In this document: positions 11,874-23,932 of the stretch, one piece after another
Layout: every line of letters begins with the position of its first letter
Numbering within the stretch: position 1 is the stretch's first letter
Position numbers and translations under genes: made by a program
Source of the DNA: Ziziphus jujuba
Lineage: Eukaryota > Streptophyta > Magnoliopsida > Rosales > Rhamnaceae
Length of the DNA stretch: 64,000 nt
Reading direction: 5' to 3'
NCBI RefSeq assembly: GCF_031755915.1
Contig: NC_083384.1
Location: forward strand, 21,884,001 to 21,948,000
Notes under the pieces: model-generated
What the model was told of the DNA's origin: nothing
The model's input: the letters and a program-made list of their open reading frames with translations, nothing else
Databases searched by the model: none

Positions 11874-14562
11874 AACTTCTATTTGCTAAAACAATAATGC
11901 TAAACTTACCAAAGTAATAATCAAATTTGTTTACTAAATGATATGGTAAAGGATGAAGAAATATTTAATTGATTTTTCAAGAGTTTACTTATTCATATGT
12001 AAGCTATATAAATATATTAATTAATAAAATATTGATAAATATTATTTGATAAATATTTTTTGTAAAAATTCGGGTGCATATACCATTATTATTTCTAAAA
12101 AAATTGTCTGAAAACATATTCAGAGGTGGATATAGATTACATTTTATATATATGACATAGACACATTATTTAATCTATGTGGCATAAATATATAATTAAT
12201 TTTAAAATTGCTTCAAAGATAATATGGACAGCAATTTTAAAATTGTTTCAAAGGTAATGTGCACAAAAATTTTCTATAGCTATTAATTAATTATATATTT
12301 TGTAGACAATCAAAAAAGCTTCAATTTTTTTATTTTTTATTTTTATTTTTATTTTTTGTTTTCTGTTTATTAAGCTTTATATTACTTGTATTGCATGTTT
12401 GATATCACTATTGACAGTTTAGTTGAAGATGCTCAAAAAAGTACAAGACATGTTTGGCGGTCGTCATGATTATCTTAGATCCACCATTAAACAATTTATG
12501 GGCAAGGAATCTTTGCCTTCTTTGTATTGAGATCTTGAATACAGTGAATGCTAAGTGTTGAATTTTTTTTATTTCTCTTTTTTGCTTTCATTTTCCATGT
12601 GAGGATGCATCTTCTTCGCCAAATCCTCCGTCACGGGCGAACAGTACCAATAATTGCTGTGGACGTCAGTGTATGAACTTAAAAAAATGGTAGTACTAGA
12701 AGCGTCGAACCGCCAATAAGCGACGAACAGCCAATCTCTCTCATTCTCATTCTCTTGTAGGGATATATATCAAAAGGTCTAAATAATATCTTGGAATTTT
12801 AAACAGTTTTTATTTATTTATTTTTAAATGCAAAAGATACCTCCTAATATATTATGGTTACAAAGCCATAACTCTTCGTTATGCGGCATTATGGCAATGA
12901 ATATTCCTAAATAACATTGAAGTTTGTTAAATTTCAGTCAAAACTTTTAAACTTGTAGATATGATAATGATTACAATTCTCTTGATCGTTAACAGTTTTT
13001 GTATGCTAGTATAGTATATATGTTGTCTAATTAATATAGAATATATTTGAAGAAAGATAAATTTGAAATATATTTTACAATATTAAGAACTTTGCGTTCG
13101 TAATGACTTAAATTGTACAAACTCTCATTGTAGTTTCAACTTTCTTTTACAGTGTCCTCTTTATTTAGTCAAACTTTAAAATTTTAAGATAACAAAAATG
13201 CCCTCGGTGTAGTAATAAAATATTACTTGTAACAAATAATGATTTAACCTCTTTAGAAGTTATTTGACAAATATATTTATTTTCCCAAAAAAAAAAAAAA
13301 AAAACTATAACTTTTCATCCGTTCATTAAAAAATAATTTTTTTATTATTAAAATATGCTTATTTGTGTATGCTCATTTAAGGACAATTTACACAAACTCC
13401 CCTTATAGTTTTCACTTTAATATTTTACAGCGAGATTGTTTTTGTCATTATAAAAAGTTAAACCTTGTTCACCACTGAATCAAAGTTTGACAAAAGATTG
13501 GGGGCTATGTGAAATAACATTGAAACTACGGCGTAAGTATGTGCAAATTTCAAAAACCGAAAGGTAGATATAAATAAATTTGAAACTGGAGGGAAGTTTT
13601 TGTAATTTTCCCCCAAAAAGTTATATATAATTCTTTAGCATTTGATGATATAATAGAACCTCCCTTATTGACACTTTAATTGCTTTAATAGATTTCGGAT
13701 TGATTTATGCAGATCAATTAACTTTGCCTCGCTCGATTTTGGTATTTAAATACTCTTATAAACCTGAACTACGTCTTTAAAACTCTTAATCTTCAAAGCA
13801 ATTCAAATTTGATGGTTTTACCTCAATGACTGAATATATATATATATATATAGTTATATATGTGTATATACACTATTGCTTGCCATTATTTTTCCCTTGT
13901 AATCTTTTTTAACTTACTATATATTAATTCATATATCATTGCACATACTTTTGTTTGCAAACCTGAACTGGAGTCAAGTAAGATTTTTTTTTGGCAGTTG
14001 AGTCAACTAATTGAATTAGTTTTTGGTGAAACAAGTAATTTTACAATTAGTTATTTATTTATTTATTTATTTATTTTTTGGTTGTTGTTTTCAAAGCAAT
14101 TTTAATTAGTTAAATCTTCACAATTCGTACAGCATTGTACAAGTCCCCGTGGTATGACATTTTTTTTTACTGGACCCGATAACGTCAGTGCAGCCAGCAA
14201 CTTTTAAGAAACCATGTCATGTGGGTATCCTGCACCATAAGTTGTGCCAAATAACATGATTGAAAGGAAAATTACTATTTTCCTTACGAAAGGTCAGTTA
14301 CTTTGAAATAGTGCACAGTGCACTGACGCATCTACAAGCCTTGGGCCCTTGAGAAACTCCAGCCTAGCTCTCTTAGTGTTTAAACCTCTGAAAAAATAAT
14401 ATTTAATCTCCAAACTGGAATAAAGAAAATATAAATATAAATTATTAATGATGAATGTCATTCCGATGAAATAATTACGAACGCAAATCAAAGAAAATCA
14501 ACGCAATTATTAAATTAGATGGAGGAAAAAAAAAAATTAAGAAAGGGAAAAATATACATGCA
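11874..14562. other. AT-rich intergenic DNA, no gene seen
   Basis: Beyond a (TA)n run at 13834-13852 and A/T homopolymers, I see no coding region or bounded element. A slightly more GC-rich patch at 12600-12730 has no recognisable coding content. Confidence 0.55.
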
Positions 14563-14988
14563 TCAGTCGCCACAATGGAATCCGATAGGAAAATTCCTTG
14601 AGCAGGCATTAAGAATCAAGGCCAGACAGATGGGGATTTCAGGGATCTCAAAGCCCATAATGTTAGCTTTGAGGGCAATGCAGAGGCAGGTAGCGGCTTC
14701 AAAGTCGACGAGGCCATCCAGGAGGGAGCAGCATGGAGTAGTAGGAGGATTACCCATTGTGATGTTGAGCAGCCCACCCAACAATCCTCCACACGCGCTG
14801 AATGTCAATGCACTTTTAACACAGGTACCATTTGCCAAGGGAGACAGCCGGGAAGCCGCCGCCGTGTAATTGGCATTTGGCTTGGGTTTTGGACAAGGCC
14901 GGCGTAATCCACAACTTGAAACGAGGGCAAAGAAAACCAGATTAACTATGAGGAAGAGAGCCAGTGAGGCAGTGGTTTTGGAACCCAT
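14563..14988 (-). CDS. 14 kDa DC2.15/EARLI1-like protein with 8-Cys module
   Basis: The single exon encodes 141 residues. Residues 1-25 are a signal peptide (MGSKTTASLALFLIV start) cut before Cys26. A short basic, proline-containing linker (CGLRRPCPKPKPN) replaces the long proline domain of its neighbour. The eight-cysteine module spans Cys56-Cys139 with the family pattern C, C, CC, CLC, C, C, plus the conserved GGLLGGLLNITMGNPP and DFEAATCLC blocks. An extra Cys lies in PICLAL, where a Ser is common in relatives. Proteins of this group are secreted, wall- or plasma-membrane-associated and often respond to stress or development; the function here is inferred only from family. It is convergent with the gene at 3926, with a dead Copia element between them. 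The plus-strand open frame over the same bases is a shadow. Confidence 0.93.
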   Translation of the reverse strand: MGSKTTASLALFLIVNLVFFALVSSCGLRRPCPKPKPNANYTAAASRLSPLANGTCVKSALTFSACGGLLGGLLNITMGNPPTTPCCSLLDGLVDFEAATCLCIALKANIMGFEIPEIPICLALILNACSRNFPIGFHCGD

Positions 14989-15100
14989 AATTAAGCATTA
15001 ATAACTAGGAATTGTAGCTTTATTATGAAGGAAGCCTAATTGAAGGTTCTAAGCGATTTTTGTAGGAAATAGAGTTTGGAGAAACTCAATGAGTTGGTGT

Positions 15101-15122
15101 GTATATATAAATATATATATTT
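15101..15122 (-). promoter_or_regulatory. TATA region of the DC2.15-like gene
   Basis: Read on the minus strand, a TATATATATTTATATATAC stretch lies about 115 bases upstream of the ATG at 14988. This is consistent with a core promoter and a leader of roughly 85 bases. Confidence 0.5.
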
Positions 15123-15527
15123 ATCAATATGGTTTCTTTGTTAATTTGTCATAATGCATACAGTACTATATATATATATTTACAAATTTTCCAAGAGTTC
15201 AATTCAATGGAAAGAAACAAATATTTAGGAGAGAGTTTCTCGTTTTCGTTACATAGATTGTGGATCTTATTATATACATGTCTTGCATGCATGCATGCAC
15301 GCGAGTATTAGAGATTCAAAATGTGCTTCATAGAGGTGTGTCTGTGACTCGACATTAGGACATAAAACTGGATTATTTCTTATGACCCGCCTTCCTTGAT
15401 ATTGATGTCTTCTTATTCTAGTACGTTTTCATTGATTGAAACCAAAAAATTCTCAAGGTTTTTTGCAAACCAGGGTAGATCCCATACATAGTGTCGAATA
15501 CTGAGGGTGTTAGAGTTATGACCTAAA

Positions 15528-16560
15528 TGTTGAAGTGTGGCAATTTTGCCACTTGATGGTGCATGTCACCGGTTGGCATGCACACTTTGGTATCAACTCC
15601 TTTTCTTTTATGAGTTTATATTTTTTATATGTTTTTAATTGATACAAGGTATATTTTGATGATGTTTTGTGCCTAAGTTATGTATGCAAAAGCATAGGCA
15701 AAACTATACACAAAAGAGCAGGAACATTATGCTTGAAATGCCTATGGTGCTGGATTCATAATTTCCAGCAACATAGATCCATTGTTTATCTTATATCTCA
15801 AATTGCAAATGGAGTCTTGGGCTGAAATTTTGAGGGATGTCTATAGACATATATAGAAGAATATGGTTCACATTTCAGGTCAAAATGACATGGGAAAGTC
15901 CATTTTCTATTCCAAACAGATTGCTGTATCTGATGGGCCTAGTATGCAGAGTATGGGTCAATTTTGGAGCTGTTTGGCCCATGATCCGGTTCCAGAACTT
16001 TCCTAGCTCTTGGAGAAATATTTATTGATGACCAAGGATGCTTCAAACCAAGTTTCATAAGCAGATACAAAGGGGAACTAAGTAGGTGAAGCTAGTTTGG
16101 TTGTTTACCAAAACTAGTGAAACAATAGGAACTTAGTTCAAACCATGTGCCACTTTTTACTATATTTGGAATAGACATGTTGCAGCTGATTTTTATCTCT
16201 TTTGTGTATGAAAAGTTAGGTGTTGGCCATTGTACTTTTTAAATTTCAAATACTTTACTCATTTTGTAAGTTCATATGCTTGGCATGTGTGAACTAATTG
16301 TAATTTCAAGCTTATATTGTTAAATGAATGAGATGGCTATACATCCAAGCCTCATTTTCAAAAATCAACATGGTCCCCTTCTTCTCATCTCTTCTTCAAC
16401 ACCTTAGAACACTCTAGGAACCCTAAAACCAGAAAACACCATAACCAAAACCTAAAAACACAACTTACACATAACCATTCCCAAGAGCATCACCAAAAGC
16501 TTGCTTGTTACTAACACTTCAAGCTAGCTTGCTCTTGATCATAACCTTCTCATCCCAACA
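15528..16560 (+). mobile_element. Solo LTR of the right-edge Copia family
   Basis: The 1033-bp segment starts TGTTGAAGTGTGGC and ends CATCCCAACA. It matches the LTR at 61807-62841 over its whole length with scattered substitutions and small indels. No primer site or coding region follows. Flanks are CTAAA and CCAAA, four of five bases alike, compatible with a mutated target duplication. Open frames inside it (for example 15837-16028) are non-coding LTR. Confidence 0.9.
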
Positions 16561-16594
16561 CCAAATTCTTATTTATCCAACCTGAAAAGCTTGC

Positions 16595-16760
16595 GGTACA
16601 GCTCATTTGGTAAAATTTATTTTGAAGAAAAAATTAGGACTCTATAGTGGTAACGAAGGTCGAGAGTCGATAGACCCGAGACCATAGATCTATGTATTTG
16701 CTCACCTCTTGTATCAGTCTTGATCAATAAAAGTTTTGCCTCCTTTTACGCATGGATTTT
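16595..16760 (+). repeat. Possible tRNA-derived SINE fragment
   Basis: ACAGCTCATTTGGTA resembles a tRNA A box, and GGTCGAGAGTCGATAG, about 50 bases on, resembles a degraded B box. A T-rich tail-like stretch follows. The match is weak and no target duplication was found. Confidence 0.22.
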
Positions 16761-18599
16761 TTGGATAAAAAATTTTACATGTAAATCTATGTGTTTTGTT
16801 TTTCATTTTCGTTCTTCTATTGCTATTGTTTTTATCTTATTTTCATAACAGAGGGCATATATAATTATTTACAAATTTTTTTAATTATCTATGCTACATA
16901 CTAACGCAACTTGTACATATTTAAGAACTTATAATTTTAATTGGTAGTTTTATTCCACTTCTATATTTACATTAATTATTTGCAAATTCTAATTATACTT
17001 GGCCAGATTACGTTAATTAATTTAGATGTAAACAACGTTGTTATAACCTCGATACCTTTAAAACCAATTGATTAGCATGTCTATAAAATATATATATATA
17101 TATATATATATATAATAATGGAGCAAATTTTCTTTGGTGAAAATTTTGAAGCAGACCGTTCGAATAATTGTAATTTTTATGATGCATCAACAAGGACATT
17201 TTTACTTTTTCGGTTTTTAAAATCTTCTTATATGTGACTACATTTGATATGGTATAATTCGGTTCACTTATATGTATACAAATATGTCCTAATAAATTTT
17301 GTCATTAATTTGATTTTATAGTTGATACGGCCGAGCCAGGATCTTGACCTTCGAGGGGCAAGATTTTTGTTAAAAGAGAATTCCCAACAAATTATTAATT
17401 TGAATATACAGATTTGAAGCAAAATATTAATAACAACAATAATAATAAGAAAAATAAATTTAACAAAATAAAAAGTATGACAAAGTATATAACATTTTAT
17501 TATAGTGTTTCAAGTCAATCAACATATATCTATTCATTTAAAAATCAAAATAAAACAAAACAAAACTTAAGTAAAATAGTACCATTCTTTCTTTTTAAAT
17601 ATCTAAAGTTATGAATAATTGAATTTATAATAATTTTGGCTGCAACTTGCTTTTCAATATAAAAAATCAATGAGTTAGTAAGAATATCATCATCCATTTT
17701 GAAAGAAACAAAAAAATAAAATAAAATAAAATTGTAGAACTTATATGATTTTCATGTGTAGATGGAAATAGGAAAATAAATAAATAAATAAAAGAAAAAT
17801 GGGAGATTAAAACTAGGAAGTCAGTAACTATAAAAACAAGGGGAAGAACAATTTTTATTTTTATTTTTTATTGTCTTTGTAATATTGTAGATTCTAAAAT
17901 ATAATTAGGATAAAAGATATGTTATTTATCTATGTGCAGCTTAAGAGATAATTACAAACACTTTAATATAATATATTATCAAAATAAATTAATTGGGGTT
18001 CAAAAATAAAAAATCTAAAACAACTAGATTTTTTTTTTATATCATTGAAAACAATTTTGTTAGGGTCCACCCAAAATTCTTTATCGGAATCCTAAACAAG
18101 CCTTGATTGGGAAACACTATTGAACTTTCTTACAAAAACTCCGTTAGCATCTCCCCAAAAGATTAGACATGTCCAAAAATTTAAATACACTTTAATAATA
18201 TACCACTTTATTCATTTTACTTTACTACAAAAGATTTCCACAAGGAGCATCACACAAATGACAACAGCATGAAAATATAGATGGAAGAAATAATTTAATA
18301 AACCATAAATACCCTTATAATTCATTTCCGCCCAAACCACCTACTTATTACAATCATATATTTTTTAACATTGCCCTGCGAATAAACTAAACATATAAAG
18401 GTAGATAGAATATAATAATAATAATAATAATAATCTCTCAAAAAATTTGGATAACTTGTATGAAAACTACAATACCTGCCCGAAGGCTGTTGAAGCTACG
18501 TTATCTGTCCAAAGACTACAATATTTGTCCAAAAATTACAATACTTGCCTTCAGGCTACAACATTCATCCATTTGGACAAATATGATGAGTATGCACTC
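16761..18599. other. AT-rich intergenic DNA with simple repeats
   Basis: There is a TA run at 17088-17113, an ATA run at 18409-18433, and a few decayed copies of a CTACAATACCTGCCC-like unit at 18465-18580. No gene is visible. Confidence 0.55.
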
Positions 18600-18812
18600 G
18601 ACAATAATAATAGTAATAATAATAATAATGATAATATTGATAATAATGATAATAACAACAACAATAACAAATAATAATATAATTTATGATGGTAATAACA
18701 ATAACAATAATAGTAACAATGATAATAATAACAATAACAATAACAACTAATAACAGTAACAATGATAAATATTAATAATAATGAAAACAAATAATAATTA
18801 ATGATAATATTT

Positions 18813-18863
<51 letters not shown>

Positions 18864-19139
18864 AACAATAACAAATAATAAATAATAATAATAATAAAAA
18901 CAAGAAATAATAATAACAAGGCCAATAACAATTAATGGTAATAACGATATTCGTAATAATAGTAATGATAACAATAATAAAAGTAACAATATTCATCACA
19001 ATAATAATAATCATAATAAATATTAATAATAATAAATACAATAACAATTAATAATAATGACAACGATAAATAATAATAGGAATAATAACAAATAATAATA
19101 ATGATGATGATAACAATAACAATCATAATAAAGACAACA

Positions 19140-19177
<38 letters not shown>

Positions 19178-19205
19178 CAACAACAACAAATAATGATAAT
19201 AATAG
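18600..19205. repeat. AAT-rich trinucleotide microsatellite block
   Basis: About 600 bases consist almost entirely of AAT/AAC/GAT trinucleotides, with pure (AAT)n runs near 18814-18860 and 19140-19172. All open frames on both strands here (Asn- or Ile/Leu-rich) follow from the repeat and are not genes. Confidence 0.92.
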
Positions 19206-21173
19206 AAAATCATAATCGTAGATAGATAAAATAAAATCAAACTAAAATTAATAAATATATTACATAACCCGCACACTCGTAGCGGAGATATGCCCAATAC
19301 AATATAGCATGTTACGGTCCCATGATATCAATTGTCGTAGGTACACTATTACCGATACAGTTAGGGATGATTTTCTATAGTGGCCATCAAACTTGCTGGT
19401 CTGGTAGGCAGCAGAAGCACGAGACTAAGCTGTTCATGAGTTTAATTGGGTAATTGTCCCCATACAATATGGTACACATTGACATAATATAAAAAAAAAA
19501 AATACATGTATATCAAAATAACATCTACTAGTGGTGTCAAAAAGTACTCGTCATCCCAAACACTACTCTAATGGGGAGGTTAAAGAGAGATACATGTAAT
19601 CGGTCATCTTAGTATCTCAAGGCGCCGATTATTAATAACTTGCCATGACTAAACTAGTTGTCTTTTGGTCGAGGGGAGGGTGGTTGATGCTATCACTGTA
19701 AAATACTTACTTACATTCTCTCACCACAACTCACAAAGAATGGCCATATATATAGCCTACACGCAAAACCATAATATAATAACCTATAATCTTGCTACTA
19801 AGGGGGGATAGGTGATGCTCACTATGCAAAATATATGCCAACCTTCAGAGCCATAGCTTTTAGAGGATGGTCATACATATACGCACGCTAATTATGAATG
19901 CAGTACAGAATACCCAATCCTGTATGGTGCATGTTAAAACTATAAAAATTTACAATATCATAAATACCAAACTTTGATAAAATACCAATGGATTTGATAC
20001 ACTTTTGCTAACCCATAAAATTCCATATTTCCTTTTAAAAAACCACATAAATCAAAAAAATTTATAAAATTAATTATTACCACAATAATCTCAATTTCAC
20101 AAATATTCAAATACAGAAATATATTTTTATACATTAAAAATTATTATTTTTCTTAAATCCTTAAAATCAATATATGCAAAATCATACTAAATCATACGAA
20201 ATTCACACATAAATAAACGCACATAAATATAATTTATTTTGCATAATAATTTAACAATAGAATATAACAATAAATCTCACAATAATTTAACACAATAATT
20301 TCATTAAAATCATAAATATAAATGTTATGCAACAAATATATTTAAATCATCTAAATTATACACAATAAAATTAAATAACAATTTTCTTAAATTTTAGAAC
20401 TTACAAAATATTTTTTGGAATTTTAAATAACACAAATATATATATATATATAAACATACAACAGCCTGAAAATAAATTTTGAAAAAGTATCACTCATATA
20501 CTCACACATATATATTCATATTTATATATATACATTCATACAATCTTTTAACAAATATACATAACTAATATCCAATATATATATCAATATGTAATACATA
20601 TATAAATATATATAATAGACATACATAAAAGTATACATGTAACAAGGTATATATGTATATATATAACAAGGAGTATAACAAATATACTTATATATATGTA
20701 TGTATATTTAATTATACCCAATTACTCAAACATATATATGCAGTCCGTCTATGGTACGGACGGTCCTCATGCGGACCACAGTATTGGTGACAGTTTTTCA
20801 TAGTATTGGTGACGATTTTCTAAAAAACCGTCGTTAATACTATGAAAAACCGTCAGTAATACTGTGGTCGTCATGCCGACCGTCCTCACCATAGAATTTC
20901 TGCATATATATGTATTCATATCTATAGATATACATACATATACAAACCTTTAACAAATATATATATATATATATATTTTAAATACATCTATATTCATATA
21001 TATATGTATACATATCAATATATATATACATTCATATATTACACATATATATGTACACGAGTATATATATATTCATCTATATACATCATATATATTCGCA
21101 CATATATATAGTCATATAGATATAAACACAATCTTTTTAATAAGTGTTTGTACACATATATATCATTTCATAT
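19206..21173. other. Degenerate repeat-like DNA, very AT-rich
   Basis: The part at 19260-19920 has higher complexity and the look of an old retrotransposon leader or LTR. The rest is dominated by ATATAC/ATATAT runs. I see no coding region. It contains the foldback element listed separately. Confidence 0.4.
20731..20912. mobile_element. Foldback MITE
   Basis: The two halves are near-perfect reverse complements. CATATATATGCAG at the left end mirrors CTGCATATATATG at the right, and CTATGG, GGACGGTC, GACCACAGTATT and TTTTTCATAGTATT each recur in inverted order. Each arm holds two copies of a TATTGGTGACRGTTTTT-like unit. The outer CATATATATG is present on both sides and could be a 10-bp target duplication (Mutator-like), but the surroundings are AT repeats so this is not decisive. 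Confidence 0.8.
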
Positions 21174-22142
21174 TGATACGAACCTAAAGCAACCTGCCTC
21201 TAAACCCGTAACAAAGATTGAATTAGGACCGTCTAATTACAAGTTATCAATGGAAGACCTCAACCAGTTATCTATATTTTAGATAAGAAGCTTGGTATAG
21301 TGAAGACGCCACAATAGAGTGCGGAATAACCTATTGAAAAGTCGAATTTGAACTTCACAAACAAAGCTTGAAAAAGTTCGATATAGTTTTTAGAGAACCA
21401 AGAGAATCGCTCTCACTTTGAATCAAAATTGTAATATCCCCTTTATTCATGACTTATGTGCCTTTAAATAGGCAAAATAAATTACAAATCTTTCCTAAAT
21501 TTGCTAAAAGTAAAGGTGGAATAATAATGGACGAAAATTAGGTTTAGGAAACCTAATTTTGATAGGTTTAGGAAACCTAATGTGATTAGGTTTAGGAAAC
21601 CTAATGTGATTAGGTTTAGGAAACCTAATTTGGTTAGGTTTAGGAAACCTAATGTGGTTAGGTTTAGAAACCTAATTTAGCTCCTAGTTTTCTAATTTGA
21701 ATGGCCTTTAATTCTTTGACCAATTCAACTCTAATAAAATTAGGAAAGTAATTTAAAAACCTAATAAAAACTAAATTAGGAGAGTAAATAGGCAACATGC
21801 CAAAATCCAATCAAAACATAAATAAAAATTAATATTTTCTTAATTATAAAATTTGGTCAAGCTTAGTTGGATGCCATGTCACCATATGATGCGACATCAC
21901 CATGTTGTAGAAGTCCATGCGTTAAATTCTCTTTCACGTTGGCATCAACCATCCCAATCATATGGACCAATTTTAGTTCATCTTCACTAATGAACTTGCT
22001 TTCTTGGGTTGAAAACACCTCTTAGATTAAACCATTTAGTGCCTCTTTCAATCTCTTTGCTCGTGCTCGGGTTATGGATCCTGTAGACATTTGAAGTGGA
22101 TCTAGGCTCCATCTTGAAGGGCTCTTGGTCATGTCCTCATCA
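21174..22142 (-). mobile_element. Solo Gypsy LTR, divergent subfamily, TSD CATAT
   Basis: On the plus strand it starts TGATACGAACC, like the other Gypsy LTRs read in reverse, and ends CCTCATCA. CATAT lies directly on both sides (21169-21173 and 22143-22147), a perfect 5-bp duplication. The interior shares the GAAGACGCCACAATAG and CCTTTAAATAGGC blocks with the main family but is otherwise divergent. It contains the 24-bp minisatellite. Confidence 0.88.
21537..21682. repeat. 24-bp palindromic minisatellite, about six copies
   Basis: Units of AGGTTTAGGAAACCTAATGTGATT repeat with small variation. Each unit contains TTAGGTTT-AGG-AAACCTAA, a perfect 8-bp stem around a 3-base loop. Confidence 0.9.
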
Positions 22143-22681
22143 CATATACTCAATATATATACATATACCTACATACATACCAAAGAAGTATAGACATATA
22201 CCAATATATAGATATACAAAAATATGCATTTGCAAACAAGTACAGACATGTACCAATATATAGATATACAAAAATATGCATTTGGAAACAAACATACACA
22301 CATCTAGGCATTAATATGTACATACATACACAATTCAACACAATTATCACATTAAATATAAAATTTACTAAGAAATGTCAACACCACCATAATTCACAAG
22401 CAAAGTACAATTGGAAAGCTAAAGGTATGAGGAACACAATCCTAACCTTTGTTTGTTTCGACATCCCCGGCAATGGCTGAAAAATGGTTGTTAAGCTTTG
22501 GCCAACTTTAAACCATTGTATCTCTTCAACTACTTAGAATTTAAAAAAAAAAATGAAGCCTATATTTAGACTCAAATGGTCGAAAAGTAGGGGGAAAGGC
22601 TAAGCTAGTGGCCAAAAACGGTCGAAAAACTAGTGAATGGGTAGTCGTCGACCTCCAACATCGGAGTGCCCATCCCGGCAT

Positions 22682-23530
22682 TGATACAAATCTTGGTTGA
22701 CTTGTTCCTAAACTCGTATTTTATGAGTCTGGATCAAAAAATTAAGTTCAAGTTCTTATGGTCACCTCAACCCTTAATCAACCCGTGACTGGAAACCTTG
22801 GTATATGATGGAGACAACACAATAAGTGATGGATGTGCTATTGATAAGTCAAACTAAATCATTCACTCTCTAATGATGATTTCTCATTGAAAATTCTTTC
22901 TCACAAATAAATTTTTGAATAACATGTAAGCTGATTTATGATTTATAAATAATAGGAAACTAATTGACTAGTTTGACAACTAAGCTATCTTTAACCAATT
23001 TCCAGCTTATAAAGGCTCCAAATCAAATTCAATGTGCCATGTAGATGCCAAATAGGATTAATTATGATTTCCATATGGCCTTTGGTCGGAATAAAGAGAA
23101 AATGCCAAATCAACAAAATACAGTAAAGTTAGCACCAATTTGATGCATATTCGGCCAAATTGAGGTGTTGTGCACACAAGCTGAATTTAGACACTTTTGC
23201 TTCTGCCTTGACATAATTCCATGGATTCTTGGTGATATCAATTGAATTCAAGAAGATATGAATCTATTACTTGCTACCCAGAGTCCACAAATGCACTAAA
23301 AGAGCTATCCGGGTCCATATCGACCTCCACCATTTGGATGCTTAAAACAGACTTTGAATTTTTAGATATTGATAAGCCCTTTTTGAAAATTAATAACTCC
23401 TTATACAAAGCAAGCCAGGTTGTGCTTAAATATCTTACCTTGAGCTCTAATGATTGGCTCGGTCTTCAACTGTATAGGATCAGCACTCCAACTGGTTGTC
23501 GATTGTGCGGATACGGACGGTTTCTCATCA
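22682..23530 (-). repeat. Gypsy LTR copy, shortened
   Basis: The segment begins TGATACAAATCTTGG and ends TTTCTCATCA, matching both ends of the family in reverse orientation. At 849 bp it is shorter than the usual 1.1 kb. Flanks GGCAT and AACCT do not match, so it may be a remnant rather than a clean solo LTR. Confidence 0.8.
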
Positions 23531-23932
23531 AACCTGTCTGCCAGCTAAACTGCCGAAGACTTTACAGATCCGTAACTTTTTAACCGTAGGTCTAAATTAA
23601 GCGTGATACTAGTCTATAGACTCATATTGACGAGCATTATCACATGTACATGAGTCGACATAAAAATCCATATAGATAATAAGTCAACCCTGGGCTTACC
23701 GATCAGTCCACATTGCCCCTTATTTTGACCATAATTTTCTAATCTTAGCTTTGATTTTGGTGTATTACTAGTCTACAAACTCAAGTTGATGAGTACTTCA
23801 CCACAATACCTCGGTCCAAATGAAATTCATCTCACAGTAAAAAGTCAACTATGGAATGCATATTGATCAACTTGAGGAACTTTACTCAAACTTAGTCAAA
23901 AATTTGAAGCATTTTCGGATTTGGGTGTTACA
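23531..23932 (-). repeat. LTR-like end of a second retrotransposon family
   Basis: Read on the minus strand the segment begins TGTAACACCCAAATCCG, an LTR start common in plant Gypsy elements. A purine-rich GGAAGGAAATT lies just before it, compatible with a polypurine tract. I could not find its other end with confidence; the Gypsy LTR at 22682-23530 may have been inserted into it. Confidence 0.4.

Noticed and set aside
14519..14869. Plus-strand 116-codon open frame
   Set aside because: It is antisense to the 8-Cys protein gene, whose signal peptide and cysteine pattern are clear.
18447..19297. Several overlapping open frames rich in Asn, Ile, Leu or Tyr
   Set aside because: They arise from the AAT/AAC microsatellite and have no protein features.
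21541..21680. Interstitial telomere repeat
   Set aside because: The unit contains TTTAGG only once and as part of a palindrome; it is not (TTTAGGG)n.
21537..21682. CRISPR-like array of 24-bp repeats
   Set aside because: There are no unique spacers, the units are directly tandem, and the setting is plant retrotransposon DNA.
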